A DNA stretch of 64,000 nucleotides from Spiroplasma phoeniceum P40. GTDB taxonomy: Bacteria; Bacillota_I; Bacilli_A; Mycoplasmatales; Mycoplasmataceae. Position numbers and translations under genes: made by a program. The notes beneath the pieces are model-generated. The model was not told where the DNA came from, did not search any database, and worked only from the letters and a program-made list of their open reading frames with translations. Positions 37,122 to 46,936 of this stretch are shown one piece after another. The stretch lies in assembly GCF_003339775.1 (NCBI RefSeq), contig NZ_CP031088.1, positions 1,116,001 through 1,180,000 on the forward strand, read 5' to 3'. Numbering within the stretch: the first letter of the stretch is position 1; each line of letters starts with the position of its first letter.

Positions 37122-37520
37122 CAGAGTGGGACTGTTATTTTATAAATAACTAAGTGCTTCCATAAGAACATGAGTATTAACTCATTCCCACAAGCCGTCC
37201 GAGGCAAGTACTGAAATAGTGTATGAGGAAAGAGGTAAATCGGCGTTGGTTATTATTTTTAATAACTTGCGATAGTGGTGATGTGTCCAAGGCTAACATC
37301 AAACCACAATAAAAATAGAGATGGTGACACAAACAATTAAATTTGCGATTAGCATTAGGTCCTTCAAATTGATGCGAGTAAATTTAATTTCAAAAACTGA
37401 GCGTTGCCTCCTTGAAAAAGGAACGGAGAAGGAAGACATATATATGTCTGGCGTCTTAACTATACAAACAACTACAAATTGTAGAACATTGTAGTTAATA
37501 TACCAACAATTACCAAAATT
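37122..37520 (+). ncRNA. candidate large structured RNA 2
   Basis: About 400 bases with no supported ORF but many pairings: GTGGGA (37126) with TCCCAC (37186) enclosing GTTATTT/AAATAAC and ATGAGT/ACTCAT hairpins; GTTATTA/TAATAAC; GTGGTGATGT with ACATCAAACCAC (37275-37307); AATTAAATTT with AAATTTAATT (37336-37389) enclosing GCAT/ATGC; CTCCTT-GAAA-AAGGA; AGACATA-TA-TATGTCT. It ends before a ribosome site for 37539. The 5' end recurs at 34873. Large ornate phage RNAs found next to tRNA genes (GOLLD and ROOL classes) are a precedent, but I cannot confirm membership. Confidence 0.6.
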
Positions 37521-37538
37521 AATAATAAGGAGGTAAAG

Positions 37539-37667
37539 ATGAAAAAGAATAGTTGTCTTAAAAAAAGATATTGAGGTTATTGCTTTAAATGTGATAAACA
37601 AAATAAATATATTCTTACACACAATGAAATTACTGATGAACATTGAGCATTAAATAAAAAGAATTAG
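37539..37667 (+). CDS. small prophage protein with Cys pair
   Basis: 42 residues, MKKNSCLKKRYWGYCFKC, AAGGAGG 7 bases upstream. CFKC suggests a half zinc knuckle. First of a run of tightly packed early genes on the plus strand. Function unknown. Confidence 0.55.
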
Positions 37668-37680
37668 GAGAGATTACTAT

Positions 37681-37905
37681 ATGAAATGTCAAAGAATTAA
37701 TTGTAATAATAAAAATGCTTATTGTGGAAATAGTTATATTGAAAAAATTGGTGATAAATTAGAGTGAAATTTAGGTTATAAAAAAGAAATTATATTATGT
37801 GAAGAACATTGATTACAAAATTATCAATTAGAAAATTTAATTATAAATAAAAAGAATTTGGAGGGATTAAATTATGGAAAAAAGATATTTATTAATAACA
37901 AATAG
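37681..37905 (+). CDS. small Cys-rich prophage protein
   Basis: 74 residues, MKCQRINCNNKNAYCG and later LCEEHW, the same C..C/C..H pattern as the product of 36886. GGAGAG lies upstream. Its end overlaps the next gene by 32 bases in another frame. Alternatively it could stop being relevant after the LENLIINKK part. Function unknown. Confidence 0.55.
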
Positions 37906-38041
37906 TTCATTTACTGGAATAGATACTGAATTATTTTATACATTAGAAGAAGCACAATATACTGCTAAAAATAAAAGTTGTTCTCAAACAACCATTATTG
38001 ATTTAGAAGATAAAAATATTAAATGACAAGGAGATAAATAA
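37874..38041 (+). CDS. small prophage protein, unknown
   Basis: 55 residues, MEKRYLLITNSSFTG, with TTGGAGGGA 8 bases upstream. Acidic. One UGA Trp near the end. Overlaps the previous gene and is 1 base from the next start, as expected in a compact phage operon. Confidence 0.55.
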
Positions 38042-38042
38042 T

Positions 38043-38378
38043 ATGAAAGAAATTAGAAATTTACAATTATCAGAATTTCAAAAAGAAATTATTAATAAAT
38101 TAGATGATGAGTACTGCTATAAAATTTCATCACAAGAACAAAATAAAGATACCGCTATTAATATTATTGATAATGATGGTAATTTCTTGTTAGAAATATC
38201 AAGTAGCGACGACTATGTATCAATAAATGAATTAATAAAAAATAGGGAAAAAAGCATTGAAAATCTTAATGGATATCTTAAAAAAAGTTTAAATATGTGT
38301 AAACCATATACTGAAAGCATTGAAAATCATAAAAAAACTATTAAATTATTAGAACTTATATTAAAGGAGAATAAATAA
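38043..38378 (+). CDS. early prophage protein, probably coiled coil
   Basis: 111 residues (MKEIRNLQLSEFQKEI). The second half (NREKSIENLNGYLKKS...) looks helical with heptad-like leucines. CAAGGAG precedes the ATG. No UGA codon. No domain recognised. Confidence 0.6.
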   Translation: MKEIRNLQLSEFQKEIINKLDDEYCYKISSQEQNKDTAINIIDNDGNFLLEISSSDDYVSINELIKNREKSIENLNGYLKKSLNMCKPYTESIENHKKTIKLLELILKENK

Positions 38379-38379
38379 T

Positions 38380-38517
38380 ATGTGAAAAGATGAAGATGGC
38401 AAAGTTTACACAAAAGAAGATTTATTTAATGAAGCATTAGAAGAATGTCATTCAGAAGAAAGTGCTTATGACTATATTGATACTTTAATTGCAGAAAAGA
38501 ATTTGGAGGAATTATAA
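38380..38517 (+). CDS. small acidic prophage protein
   Basis: 45 residues, MWKDEDGKVYTKEDLF, second codon UGA (Trp). AAAGGAG 9 bases upstream. Very acidic (many Glu/Asp), which is seen in some DNA-mimic anti-restriction proteins, but nothing more specific supports that. The next gene starts 1 base after its stop. Confidence 0.5.
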
Positions 38518-38518
38518 A

Positions 38519-38797
38519 ATGAAAACATTACAAGATTTAATTAAAGATTTAACAGGAATTGATGTTGAAAAAAATAAAATCAGTAAATATTTAGAAAGTG
38601 AAAAATTAGATTTACGATGTGTTAATTTACGTTGGGCTGATTTACAAGGTGCTAATTTAGAGGGTGCTGATTTAATAGAGGCTGATTTAACAGGTGCTGA
38701 TTTATATCGTGCTGATTTACATTGGGCTGATTTAAAAGGTGTTAAAATCACCAAGCAACAATTAGAACAATTAACTGTTATTGAGGAGGAAGAATAA
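38519..38797 (+). CDS. pentapeptide-repeat protein
   Basis: 92 residues. Residues about 33-80 form eight or nine consecutive pentapeptides of the A(D/N)LxX type: LRCVN, LRWAD, LQGAN, LEGAD, LIEAD, LTGAD, LYRAD, LHWAD, LKGVK. They should fold into a right-handed quadrilateral beta helix. Long pentapeptide proteins can mimic DNA and protect gyrase, but this one is short (about two coils) and has an N-terminal helical part. I start at 38519 (TTGGAGGAATTAT upstream) rather than an upstream in-frame codon. Confidence 0.85.
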   Translation: MKTLQDLIKDLTGIDVEKNKISKYLESEKLDLRCVNLRWADLQGANLEGADLIEADLTGADLYRADLHWADLKGVKITKQQLEQLTVIEEEE

Positions 38798-39195
38798 TGG
38801 CAAAATATTGTAAAAAATGTCAATGCCCTGTTAATCAAATTAACTCTGATTATTGTTTATTTTGTGATAATGATGTACTTAAAGAAGAACTTACAGAATT
38901 AAATAAAGATTTAAATTGAAGTTTAAAAACTGAAGAAGTACTTAATAAAATGTTTGAAGACAAAATCGAAGAAAATGAAGCACTTGAAGCAGAAAATGAT
39001 GAATTAAAACAACAAATATTATATAAAGAAGATTTTTATTTACTTTGTGAAGAAGATAAACTTACATATGATTGAGAAAGTTTACAAACTGATGAAATAA
39101 CAATTGAAATGCACTTAAAATATTGTGAAAGTAATAATCATAGATATTGCCTAATTAAAGATATTAATAATTTACCAAGTAAGGAGGGTGAATAA
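38797..39195 (+). CDS. zinc-ribbon plus coiled-coil prophage protein
   Basis: 132 residues. CKKC(...)CLFC within the first 24 residues gives a four-cysteine zinc ribbon (CKKCQCP...YCLFC). Residues 27-75 are strongly acidic and coiled-coil-like. The start ATG overlaps the previous stop (TAATG). Three UGA codons. Unknown role. Confidence 0.65.
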
Positions 39196-39977
39196 TGAAT
39201 GATATTGTAAAAAATAGAGTAAATAGTATTACATTTCAATTTCCTTTAAAAGGAGATGATTTTAAAAATGAAAGTATTTTAGCATATAATGTTCAAAAAT
39301 TTAAAGAAGAAAATAAACAAGAATTAACTGAGTATATTTTTAGACATATTAATCATTATGCATTAAATGGTTATCAAGATCTACATTTAAAAGATATTCC
39401 AAGTGCTATTACTAAAAATAATTTTGTTTTTAAAGAATGATTAGAACCTATTCAAAAATTATTAGATGAACATAATAGAATTGGTAAAATAATTACTAAT
39501 TATAGGAATTATATTGAAAGATACAGAGTTGAAATTAATAATAATTTAACACAAGCTCGTAAACAAAAACAACAAGAGTTTTTAAAAGAACAAGAATTAA
39601 AAAAACAAGAATTACTTGAAAAAGCAAATAGTTTAACACCAGATATGGGTCTTGATATAGACCAAATTCAAGATGAACAAGTTCGTGTTATGGAAAAAGT
39701 AGTTGAAATTGATAAATCATTAGAACCAAAAGAATTAAAAAAAGTTGGTATTAATTTAATAAAAGAAAAATTATTAATTAAAGATATTGAAGTAATTGGA
39801 ATTGATAATAATTTTTTAGAAAATGCTAATCAATATGAATTAAAACAATTAATTAAATATTTAATTATTGATGAAAAGTTAGTTAAAAATACAATTAAAG
39901 CACAATGAGATACAAATACTGATAATAAAGTAGTTGGTATTAAAGGAATAAATATAAAAATTAAAGGAGTGAAATAA
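39195..39977 (+). CDS. early prophage protein upstream of RecT, unknown
   Basis: 260 residues, MNDIVKNRVNSITFQF. The middle (residues 100-150) is a Lys/Glu/Gln-rich coiled coil; the C-terminal third has an alpha/beta look (KKVGINLIKEKLLIKDIEVIGI). ATG overlaps the previous stop, AAGGAGG upstream. In many phages the gene just before recT encodes an exonuclease or an accessory factor. I see no nuclease motif, so I leave it unnamed. Confidence 0.65.
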
Positions 39978-39978
39978 A

Positions 39979-40833
39979 ATGACAAATGAATTACAACAAT
40001 ATATTAAAGGTGCAATTATTAAATATGAATTAAAAGTTAATGATAAATATGTAAAAGAAAATATATTAGCACTTGAAGAATTAAAAATGAAAAATGGTAA
40101 TAGTTATTTACAATTAGTTAATACTGCTGATAATGCTAAAATAACAGCATTAGGAATTATTAAATTAAGTAATAAAGGATTAATTTTTGGTAAAGATTTT
40201 AATATTATTCCATTTAAAAATAAATTAACTACTGTTATTGATAGTAAAGTTTATTGTAAAAGAATTGAAGAAGCAGGGTATAGTCCAAGAAAAGCAATTA
40301 TATTTAAAGGTGAAAAATTTGAATGAGATAGTTTAAATTCATGTCCTAAAATACATGAAATTAATTTTAATGCAAATACTAGTGATTATAATGAAATTAT
40401 TGGTGCTTATGCTTTTGCAAAAGATAAAAATGGAAATTATCAAGGTATTTTATTAAGAAAAGCAGATATTGATCGTTTAAGAAATAGTAGTCCTAGTGGT
40501 AATAGTGAATATTCACCTTGAAATAAATGACCAAAAGAAATGGTTGAAGCAAAATTATATCGTAAATTAGCATTAGAAATTGGGATTGATATATCTGATA
40601 TTGATTTAGATGAAAAAGAAATTAAAGAAGATGGTAATTTTGAATATATTTCATTTAAAGATATTGATGTCGCCAAAAATAAAGGGCAAATTAGCGATGA
40701 ACCCTTATCAAATAATATAAATAACCCATCTTATCCAGAAATAGCAGACACTAACGATAATGTCGTTAAAGAAGAAGATATCTCAAATGTAGTACCAGCA
40801 GTTAATAATGATGAGGAGTGAGCAACTTGATAA
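39979..40833 (+). CDS. RecT-like single-strand annealing protein
   Basis: 284 residues. The RecT-family stretch is residues 60-200: TVIDSKVYCKRIEEAGYSP, INFNANTSDYNEIIGAYA, YQGILLRKADIDRLR, SEYSPWNKWPKEMVEAK and LYRKLALEIG. It would bind and anneal single-stranded DNA in phage replication or repair. The C-terminus is acidic and ends WATW through two UGA codons. AAAGGAG precedes ATG. The last seven bases overlap the next gene. Confidence 0.85.
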
Positions 40834-41324
40834 AAATAGGTATTGACCCATCAGGTACTGGTACTACTGGTATTGTTATTTATGAAGATAATAAATTAGT
40901 TAAACAGCATGAATTTAAAAATAAAGATTGAAAAGAACATTTTGAGTTTATAGATGGATTTATACTTGAATATTTATATTCAGATTATTATGTAAAAAAT
41001 AAAGGTAAAATTTTATCAGACATACGAAATATTGAAGATTGCTTATATACAAATGCTAATGGTTCAAAAGACCGTGATGATTTATTAAGATTACTGGGTG
41101 CGATTGAAAATACTTTATTTACTTTTAATTTTATATCACCAAAATATACTAAATCAGTTGTTAAAAATATGGAAAATTTAAGTAAATATAATAATAGTTG
41201 TTTATGAAAATATGATAAAGATCCTAATTTAACTTATCAATATGGTAAAGGTTGATTTTATAATAATGAAAAAATAAGTAATCATCTCCGAGATGCAATT
41301 ATTATTGCTAATTATGAGAGGTAA
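40827..41324 (+). CDS. RuvC-like Holliday junction resolvase
   Basis: 165 residues, TTG start at 40827 with GAGGAG 9 bases upstream. RNase H fold landmarks: IKIGIDPSGTGTTGIVIYE (Asp 7) at the start and HLRDAIIIANY (Asp 156) at the end, with DRDDLLRLLGAIE between. The pattern matches RuvC-type resolvases of phages, which cut branched DNA before packaging. Next to RecT this makes a recombination module. Start codon choice rests on the ribosome site and overlap with recT. Confidence 0.75.
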
Positions 41325-41328
41325 TATT

Positions 41329-41499
41329 ATGAAAACAAAAAATCATCAAATTGTAATTAGAAATATTAATGTTTACTTAAATAAAGAACAAGAAAAAATA
41401 TGAAATGAATTACCTGAATTATATACACATAGCCAACGAGTACAGCATTTTATCAATTACTATATTGTAAATAATAAAGGAAATAATAAAAATGAATAA
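41329..41499 (+). CDS. small prophage protein, possible DNA-binding
   Basis: 56 residues, MKTKNHQIVIRNINVYLNK. A strand followed by two helices resembles a ribbon-helix-helix layout (IVIRNINVYL... QRVQHFINYYI). GAGAGG upstream. This is only a shape impression. Confidence 0.5.
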
Positions 41500-41677
41500 T
41501 TATATTTTATGTTATCGTTCTGAAAAAGGTAATCGCCCTTGTAAAAATCCTCTTGGTGAATATATAACTGGTATTGATGTTGAAGATATAAATATTAAAT
41601 CTACTGAATACTGAGAATATTATAAAAGTACTTATGGTGAAAAGAATTTAATTATCTTAAAAACAAATAAAAAATAA
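41492..41677 (+). CDS. small prophage protein, unknown
   Basis: 61 residues, MNNYILCYRSEKGNRP. Overlaps the previous gene by 8 bases, AAAGGAAATAATAAAA upstream. Last early gene; its stop lies inside the terminator at 41670. Confidence 0.55.
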
Positions 41678-41695
41678 CCTTAATTGGTTATTTTT
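41670..41695. terminator. bidirectional terminator between early and late genes
   Basis: AAAAATAACC-TTAATT-GGTTATTTTT, with T run on both strands, between converging early (plus) and late (minus) operons. Confidence 0.85.
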
Positions 41696-41992
41696 TTAAA
41701 TGCTATTTGTAAGTTTTTCAATCGCTTCTTTTTTAGCATATTCTTTATCATTAATTTTAACTTGTTTTTTGACATTTTTAATTTGTCCAGTTTTAATTGC
41801 TAATTCTGTTGCACTTTCAGCACCGCGTAAATGCTTTTCGTGAGCAATTACAGCAGTTCGTAATTCTCTAATTTCTGCTTTATATTTTTTAATTTTTTTA
41901 GCAGATAAACCAAGAACGCCAAGACTACCAGTTCCAACTGAACCCGCTAATACAAGCAAAACAATCATTAATGTATCTGTTGAAATATTCAT
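41696..41992 (-). CDS. small membrane protein, possible holin
   Basis: 98 residues: one hydrophobic helix (residues 7-30, LMIVLLVLAGSVGTGSLGVL) then a basic helical tail. It is the last late gene, where holins often sit. A spiroplasma has no cell wall, so a separate endolysin is not expected and none is seen. No family match beyond this. Confidence 0.55.
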   Translation of the reverse strand: MNISTDTLMIVLLVLAGSVGTGSLGVLGLSAKKIKKYKAEIRELRTAVIAHEKHLRGAESATELAIKTGQIKNVKKQVKINDKEYAKKEAIEKLTNSI

Positions 41993-42060
41993 TTTTTTAT
42001 TTCCTTTCTATCCTTACTAAAACAGTGGCCATCTATTCTTTCAGAACAAAATAATTTATA

Positions 42061-42114
42061 AAATAGACTATATAACCACCCAAAAATATCTACCACCCCT
42101 ATATAGTCTATTTA
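42061..42114. repeat. 14-bp perfect inverted repeat with a C-rich loop
   Basis: AAATAGACTATATA (42061-42074) pairs with TATATAGTCTATTT (42100-42113). The 25-base loop has two ACCACCC words. It includes the stop codon of the 42108 gene. Could terminate or process the late transcript. Confidence 0.7.
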
Positions 42115-42707
42115 TTTCATCTTTTTTTAAGACAATATTGATTTCAACTTTCAACTTGTTCTATTGTTTGTTTACAATTATGACAAATATTAACATTATG
42201 TTTTTTAAGATATTTACGAAATATTAATCAACCAAATAATATTAAATATAAGATATAACTTGGTATTTTATAAACTTGCTCTAAACATTTACCAATCGGT
42301 AATTTAATTGCTGGTATTTTAGGTATTTTTGTTGTTAATCAAGCAGTACCATGTAATATTGGGTATGATATAACAATCCCAGCATATCCAAAAAAACCAC
42401 CATCAGTTATATTGTGCTGACCAAACATAAACTCTTTAACTTGTTCTAATGTGGGTATTCAATTAAAGTGTAAGCTAGTAAAAAATAAACCATATAAACT
42501 TAAAAATGGAGTATGATATAAAATTGACAGTGCATTATATCGCATAATATATGCTTTTTTAATATGAAATGGATATTTATCATATTTTAAAAACTTACGA
42601 TTTTTTCATGCTTTAAAACTTTGACTTGGATTTCTTTGTTCAAAACCTAATCTTTGTCAATAAGTACCATTTTCATTTTTAATAATAATATTTTCTTTAT
42701 CTATCAT
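42108..42707 (-). CDS. late prophage membrane protein, unknown
   Basis: 199 residues, MIDKENIIIKNENG start. About three hydrophobic segments (ILYHTPFLSLYGLFF, YAGIVISYPILHG, YILYLILFGWLIF) and a C-terminal CHNC...C knuckle. ATG at 42707 is 3 bases after the previous stop with AGAGGTG inside that stop region. Possibly a virion membrane-interacting or entry protein; inference only. Confidence 0.6.
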
Positions 42708-42709
42708 AT

Positions 42710-44038
42710 TTACACCTCTTGTCGAAAAATACGAACACTATTAATTGGTATATTAGAACCCTCTGAACCATTAGTTAAATAAACCCGACCACTAGCACTA
42801 TATAAAGCAATACTATAAGGAGTTTTATCGAAATCATCAATAAAACAAGTTGCTTGATGTTTAGATAAAGTTTTATTTTCTTTTGTTTCTGTAAAATAAG
42901 GTGGTTCAAGTCATAACATACCTTCAGCACCTTTACGATTAGTTGGTGATAATCAAACTTGATAACGATATTCTTCTGAAAATTCAGGAATATCAATATA
43001 CTTAGCACTATCAGGTGTATAAGATATACTTACTTTTTCTCATTTTATTTTTTTACCTATATCAAATATTCATTTTATTACTTGTTCAAAAGTATCTTTA
43101 AAACTTTGATTTAAAGATAATTTATTATTTTTAACACCAAATTCATCTGATAATAATAATTCTAAACTACTATCATCTTTTTGATGTAATGGGGCATTAA
43201 CTGTTATTGAACTACCACTTTGTGCTTTTTTAACAATATATTTTCCATCTTCTTTATCAATATAATCTTTATTTAAATCACTATCTTTAATAACATCAGA
43301 TGGTATATCACCGCCTTGTTTTGCTTTTCATACATTATTTTCATAATAAATCGTATCATTATCAAAAGGCACTATTAATTTAATATACTCATTATAATCA
43401 ATCTTACTAAAATCATTAATAGTAGGATAAGTTATATTAATTGAATTATCTGTTTGAAATCGTTCTTTTAATCAAAATAATAATGTTTCATAAAATGTTT
43501 TTTTAGTAATATATTTATATTCTTCTTCTCATGGATGAGCATAATTTCCTAAATTATAATTATATGGTCTTATATTTGTTTTACTAGATATAATATCAAT
43601 TATTTCACCTGCTAATTTTAAAGCATTTTTAACATCACGAGTAATATTTTCATTTGCTTCAGGGTCATTAGTTTGTGAATAAGCAACACCACCTTGTGAA
43701 AATGATGCACTACCAGTTAAATCATTTACTCCTTTTGGTAAATATCAATTTATAACTGCTAATAAACAACCAGATTGAATATAACTTAATCATTTATCAT
43801 ATTCAATTACACCTGTATTATCTTTTTTTACTCATGGAAATAAATCTTTTTTATTAATCTTATCGGAAATTGTTCCACCTGATAATCTATCCATTCATAA
43901 ACTAGTTTTTAAAATAGCATTATAAATTAAATTATCATTATAAGCAGATTGTTTTCTATCATTAATTGGTTGTCAAAGTTTACTTTCTTTAACATCTTCA
44001 ACTGTTATAAATAACAAATTATTTAAATTATTTTCCAT
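42710..44038 (-). CDS. late prophage protein, probable virion component
   Basis: 442 residues, MENNLNNLLFITVEDVKES. Largely soluble, rich in Asn, Asp, Tyr and Trp (most Trp from UGA). The N-terminal 110 residues are helical (YNDNLIYNAILKTSLWM), the rest beta-rich. Position between structural genes and its size suggest a neck, tail or fibre protein, but no family is recognised. AAGGGGTG precedes ATG. Overlaps the upstream gene by 11 bases. Confidence 0.6.
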
Positions 44039-44966
44039 ATAAAACACCCCTTAATTGATTACGATATTTATCTTTTAAATTAGATGGTTTATAACTATTA
44101 ACTTTTCTTTTATTTTTATTAATTGTTTTAATAGATTTATTAACCTGATAAAATTTACTATTAACTGGTGTTTTATATAAATTCTTAATATTTTTAATAT
44201 CATTTCGGCGTTCACGATATCATTTTTTATTATTAATTTCGCCAGCAAAATTAAAATTAAAATGCCCAATCTTTAAATTATTAATAAACTTTTTAATTTG
44301 CTGTAATTTTTGAACTGTTGGTAATGTTAATTTAATATTTCCTTTTGGATATTTTTCTTTTAATGCTTGTGGTAATCGTTTTTTAATATAATTTCTTAAA
44401 TGACTAGGTAATCATTTTCTTAATCAATAACGCCAAAATAAAGTCCCAGCATTAGATACAGCATTACTTAATAATTTTCAAATTTCCACTGGAACACTAG
44501 GATAAACATATGGACCATAAAACTTAGGGTTTTTTGCTGTTTTTGTATATATTAAAATAGTTAAATTACCCGTTAAAGTTAATTTATTTGTAATATTAAA
44601 CATACCACTATCAAGTCAACTACTATTTAAAGGTTGTCAATTAGTATTTAGATAATTTTCATTTTTAAATTGTTCTCTATTTTTAATATTATTTTCTTTT
44701 TCTAATTGATTTAATATTTGTTGAATTTCTTTTTTATAACCTTTTTTAATTAAATTTAAGTAAGTAAATGGGTCTAACCACTGATAAATATCTTCAACTT
44801 TATTAGTAATTTTTTTATATTTACCAGTAGTATAATTAATTGGTTTTAATACTGTTTGTTTAATTTGATTAACTTTATTAATTAAATTAACAAATTTATT
44901 TATTAATGTTTTATTTTCTAAATTAGAAACTAATAAGGTTAATATTCTTAAAATTAATAAATTCAT
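44028..44966 (-). CDS. late prophage protein, very basic
   Basis: 312 residues, MNLLILRILTLLVSN, high Lys/Asn/Leu. It starts with a hydrophobic segment (signal or anchor) and is strongly positive elsewhere (GYKKEIQQILNQLEKENN, NKKWYRERRNDIKNIKNL). No ribosome site is obvious; the start is directly after the stop of the preceding gene, so re-initiation is likely. Unknown. Confidence 0.55.
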
Positions 44967-44968
44967 AA

Positions 44969-45655
44969 TTAAGTTTTTTTAGTAGCAGCAGGAACTGTAA
45001 TTTCCATTCCTGTTGTTTCACCAGTTAATCAATTTGTACCAATTAAAATATATGGTACCGAAACATTATTGCTAAAATTACCCTCATCTCTATCATTAAA
45101 TATTGAATCATCATAATCTAAAATATTAACAATATAATCTGAAGTTGTTAAACCAGCATTAAGTTTTTGAATTGCTTTAATAAGACCAGTATTCATTTCA
45201 GTAATTACATCTGCTTTTTTAGTTAAATCAGGAACATCACTATATCAAGGTGTTTTTAAAGTTCCAATATTATCTTTATTAAATTGTTTAATACTTATTT
45301 GATTTACTTTTTGTACTTTATAATACTGAACTTGTGAAACACCAGTTGCTTTATTTTTACCAGCAATATAAATATCAACATAAATATCTGTTGTAGTAAT
45401 ATCATAACTTGATGGTGAATCTTGATAATATAACGGTCTTCAATCATAATCATCTGCTGTTAAACTTGCATCAACCGCTTTAACTGCTTTTAAAACTTTA
45501 TCATTTAAAAGTGGTCTTAAATCTTCACTTGCTACTTTTTGCGGTACAATAATTCCTTTAATTATTTCATCATCTGTTAAACTATCAACATTTTTAATTT
45601 TATCGTGGATATCTACGGCACTACTTACTTTGAATAAATTAAAGAAACTGTTCCA
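44969..45655 (-). CDS. late prophage ORF without start codon, likely -1 frameshift extension
   Basis: An open frame of 228 codons (SFFNLFKVSSAVDIHDKIKN... to VPAATKKT) with no ATG, GTG or TTG near its 5' end. It overlaps the end of the 45625 gene in the -1 frame over about 30 bases. The sequence is full of complete folded-looking segments, so it is translated or was recently. It may be expressed by a -1 frameshift giving a 360-residue fusion, or the two were one gene broken by an indel. The protein family is unknown. Confidence 0.6.
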
Positions 45656-46047
45656 CTATATTTATTTGGATTTCCAGTTGCTAATGTGCCAGTAGATGTA
45701 ATATTAGAGAATGTTGCATCTCCATTTTGATAATTAGTATTTTTTGCTTTAATAGCAGTTTCTAATTCTGCTGTTGTTGGGGTATTACCCGCCATTGTAA
45801 TTTGACCTAAATTAGGTGTTGTAATAACTGTTGATAAAGCAGGTTTACCAATAGTATAGTCAGTCGGAACTCGGTAAGTTATATTTAAATTATTAATTGC
45901 TTGTGTAATTTCTGTTTGGGTTGGTTGTCTTTCTAAAATAATTTTACATGTTTTTGGATATAAAATTGTTGGTGTTGCATATTGAACTTTACCAATTCAT
46001 TTAGGGTTAGCAGTATCATTATCTAAAACTTGTTGAATAGTATCCAT
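45625..46047 (-). CDS. late prophage protein following the capsid gene
   Basis: 140 residues, MDTIQQVLDNDTANPKW. ATG at 46047 lies 2 bases after the capsid stop. It contains two similar halves ending in G-x-A-T/SGTVSLIY-like strands, as in small beta-sandwich modules. It could be a head decoration or N-terminal part of a longer fusion with the next frame. Confidence 0.6.
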
Positions 46048-46048
46048 A

Positions 46049-46921
46049 TTAAGTATCCATATTAATTGGATATGCTCAAACTTGTTTATTAATAATTAAA
46101 CCATTTACATTAGTAAAATCATAAACTTTATCACGATTAACTTGTCCTTTTGTATATATTTTTTCTAAATGAAAACTTTTTGATACTGGAATACCCATAG
46201 CTGTATTTTCATATAATTCACCATTAACCATTGCTTTTAATTGTGCTTGTGAACCAATTACTTTTAAATAAGCAGGTGTTAATCCTAAATAAGCTCTTCG
46301 TCCTAAAACCATAAACATTTTATCTGTTGGTAAACCAAAATATAAATTACTAATTTGATTTGTTAATTCAATTAAAGTTTCATTTAATGTAAAAAATGCA
46401 CGATTAGCATCAGCAGCATTATCTGCTGTATAACTACGAAATGGAATTACTTCATATTTTCCATCTGCTAAACAATAATCATAAATACCTTGTATTAATT
46501 CACATTCTAAATTAACAAATTTATTTTGAACAACACTAGAAATAGCATCAGCAATAATTCCACTTTTAATATTTGCTTCTATCATATTTAAATCAAATGC
46601 TTCATTCATTAATTTTAAATTAAATCTTTTATCAATAGGAACTGGAATTCTTGTTAATCCCATTGTTTGAGTTGTTCCACCATTTGGTAATGAATAATCA
46701 TTTTGTCATACCACACGATGAGTTAAATTATATAATGCTTGTCCAGCATTAGGTAAATAAGCAACTTGTTCAGCAGTTGCTGTTGCATATTGCATAATAC
46801 TTGCATATTCATTATATAAAGGTCCACGCAATAAAGCATTAACCATATCAACATAGGCTTTTTGATCTGTTGTATTACCTTGTAATGTAAAAGGTACTTG
46901 TGGCACATTAATTGTTGCCAT
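46049..46921 (-). CDS. major capsid protein (HK97-like, probable)
   Basis: 290 residues, MATINVPQVPFTLQG. It follows a scaffold-like gene by 15 bases with AAGGAGTG, the usual order for capsid operons. Segments such as IPVPIDKRFNLKLMNEAFDLN, GLPTDKMFMVLGRRAYLGL and NVNGLIINKQVW fit a phage coat protein with an N-arm, spine helix and A domain. I infer the HK97 fold from order and size; no motif proves it. GTG at 46930 is an in-frame but worse start. Confidence 0.75.
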
Positions 46922-46936
46922 AATTTTCACTCCTTA

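Noticed and set aside
37299-37643. 114-codon minus-strand frame across RNA 2
   Set aside because: It has no ribosome site, overlaps the structured region and the early gene leader, and runs against the direction of all neighbours.
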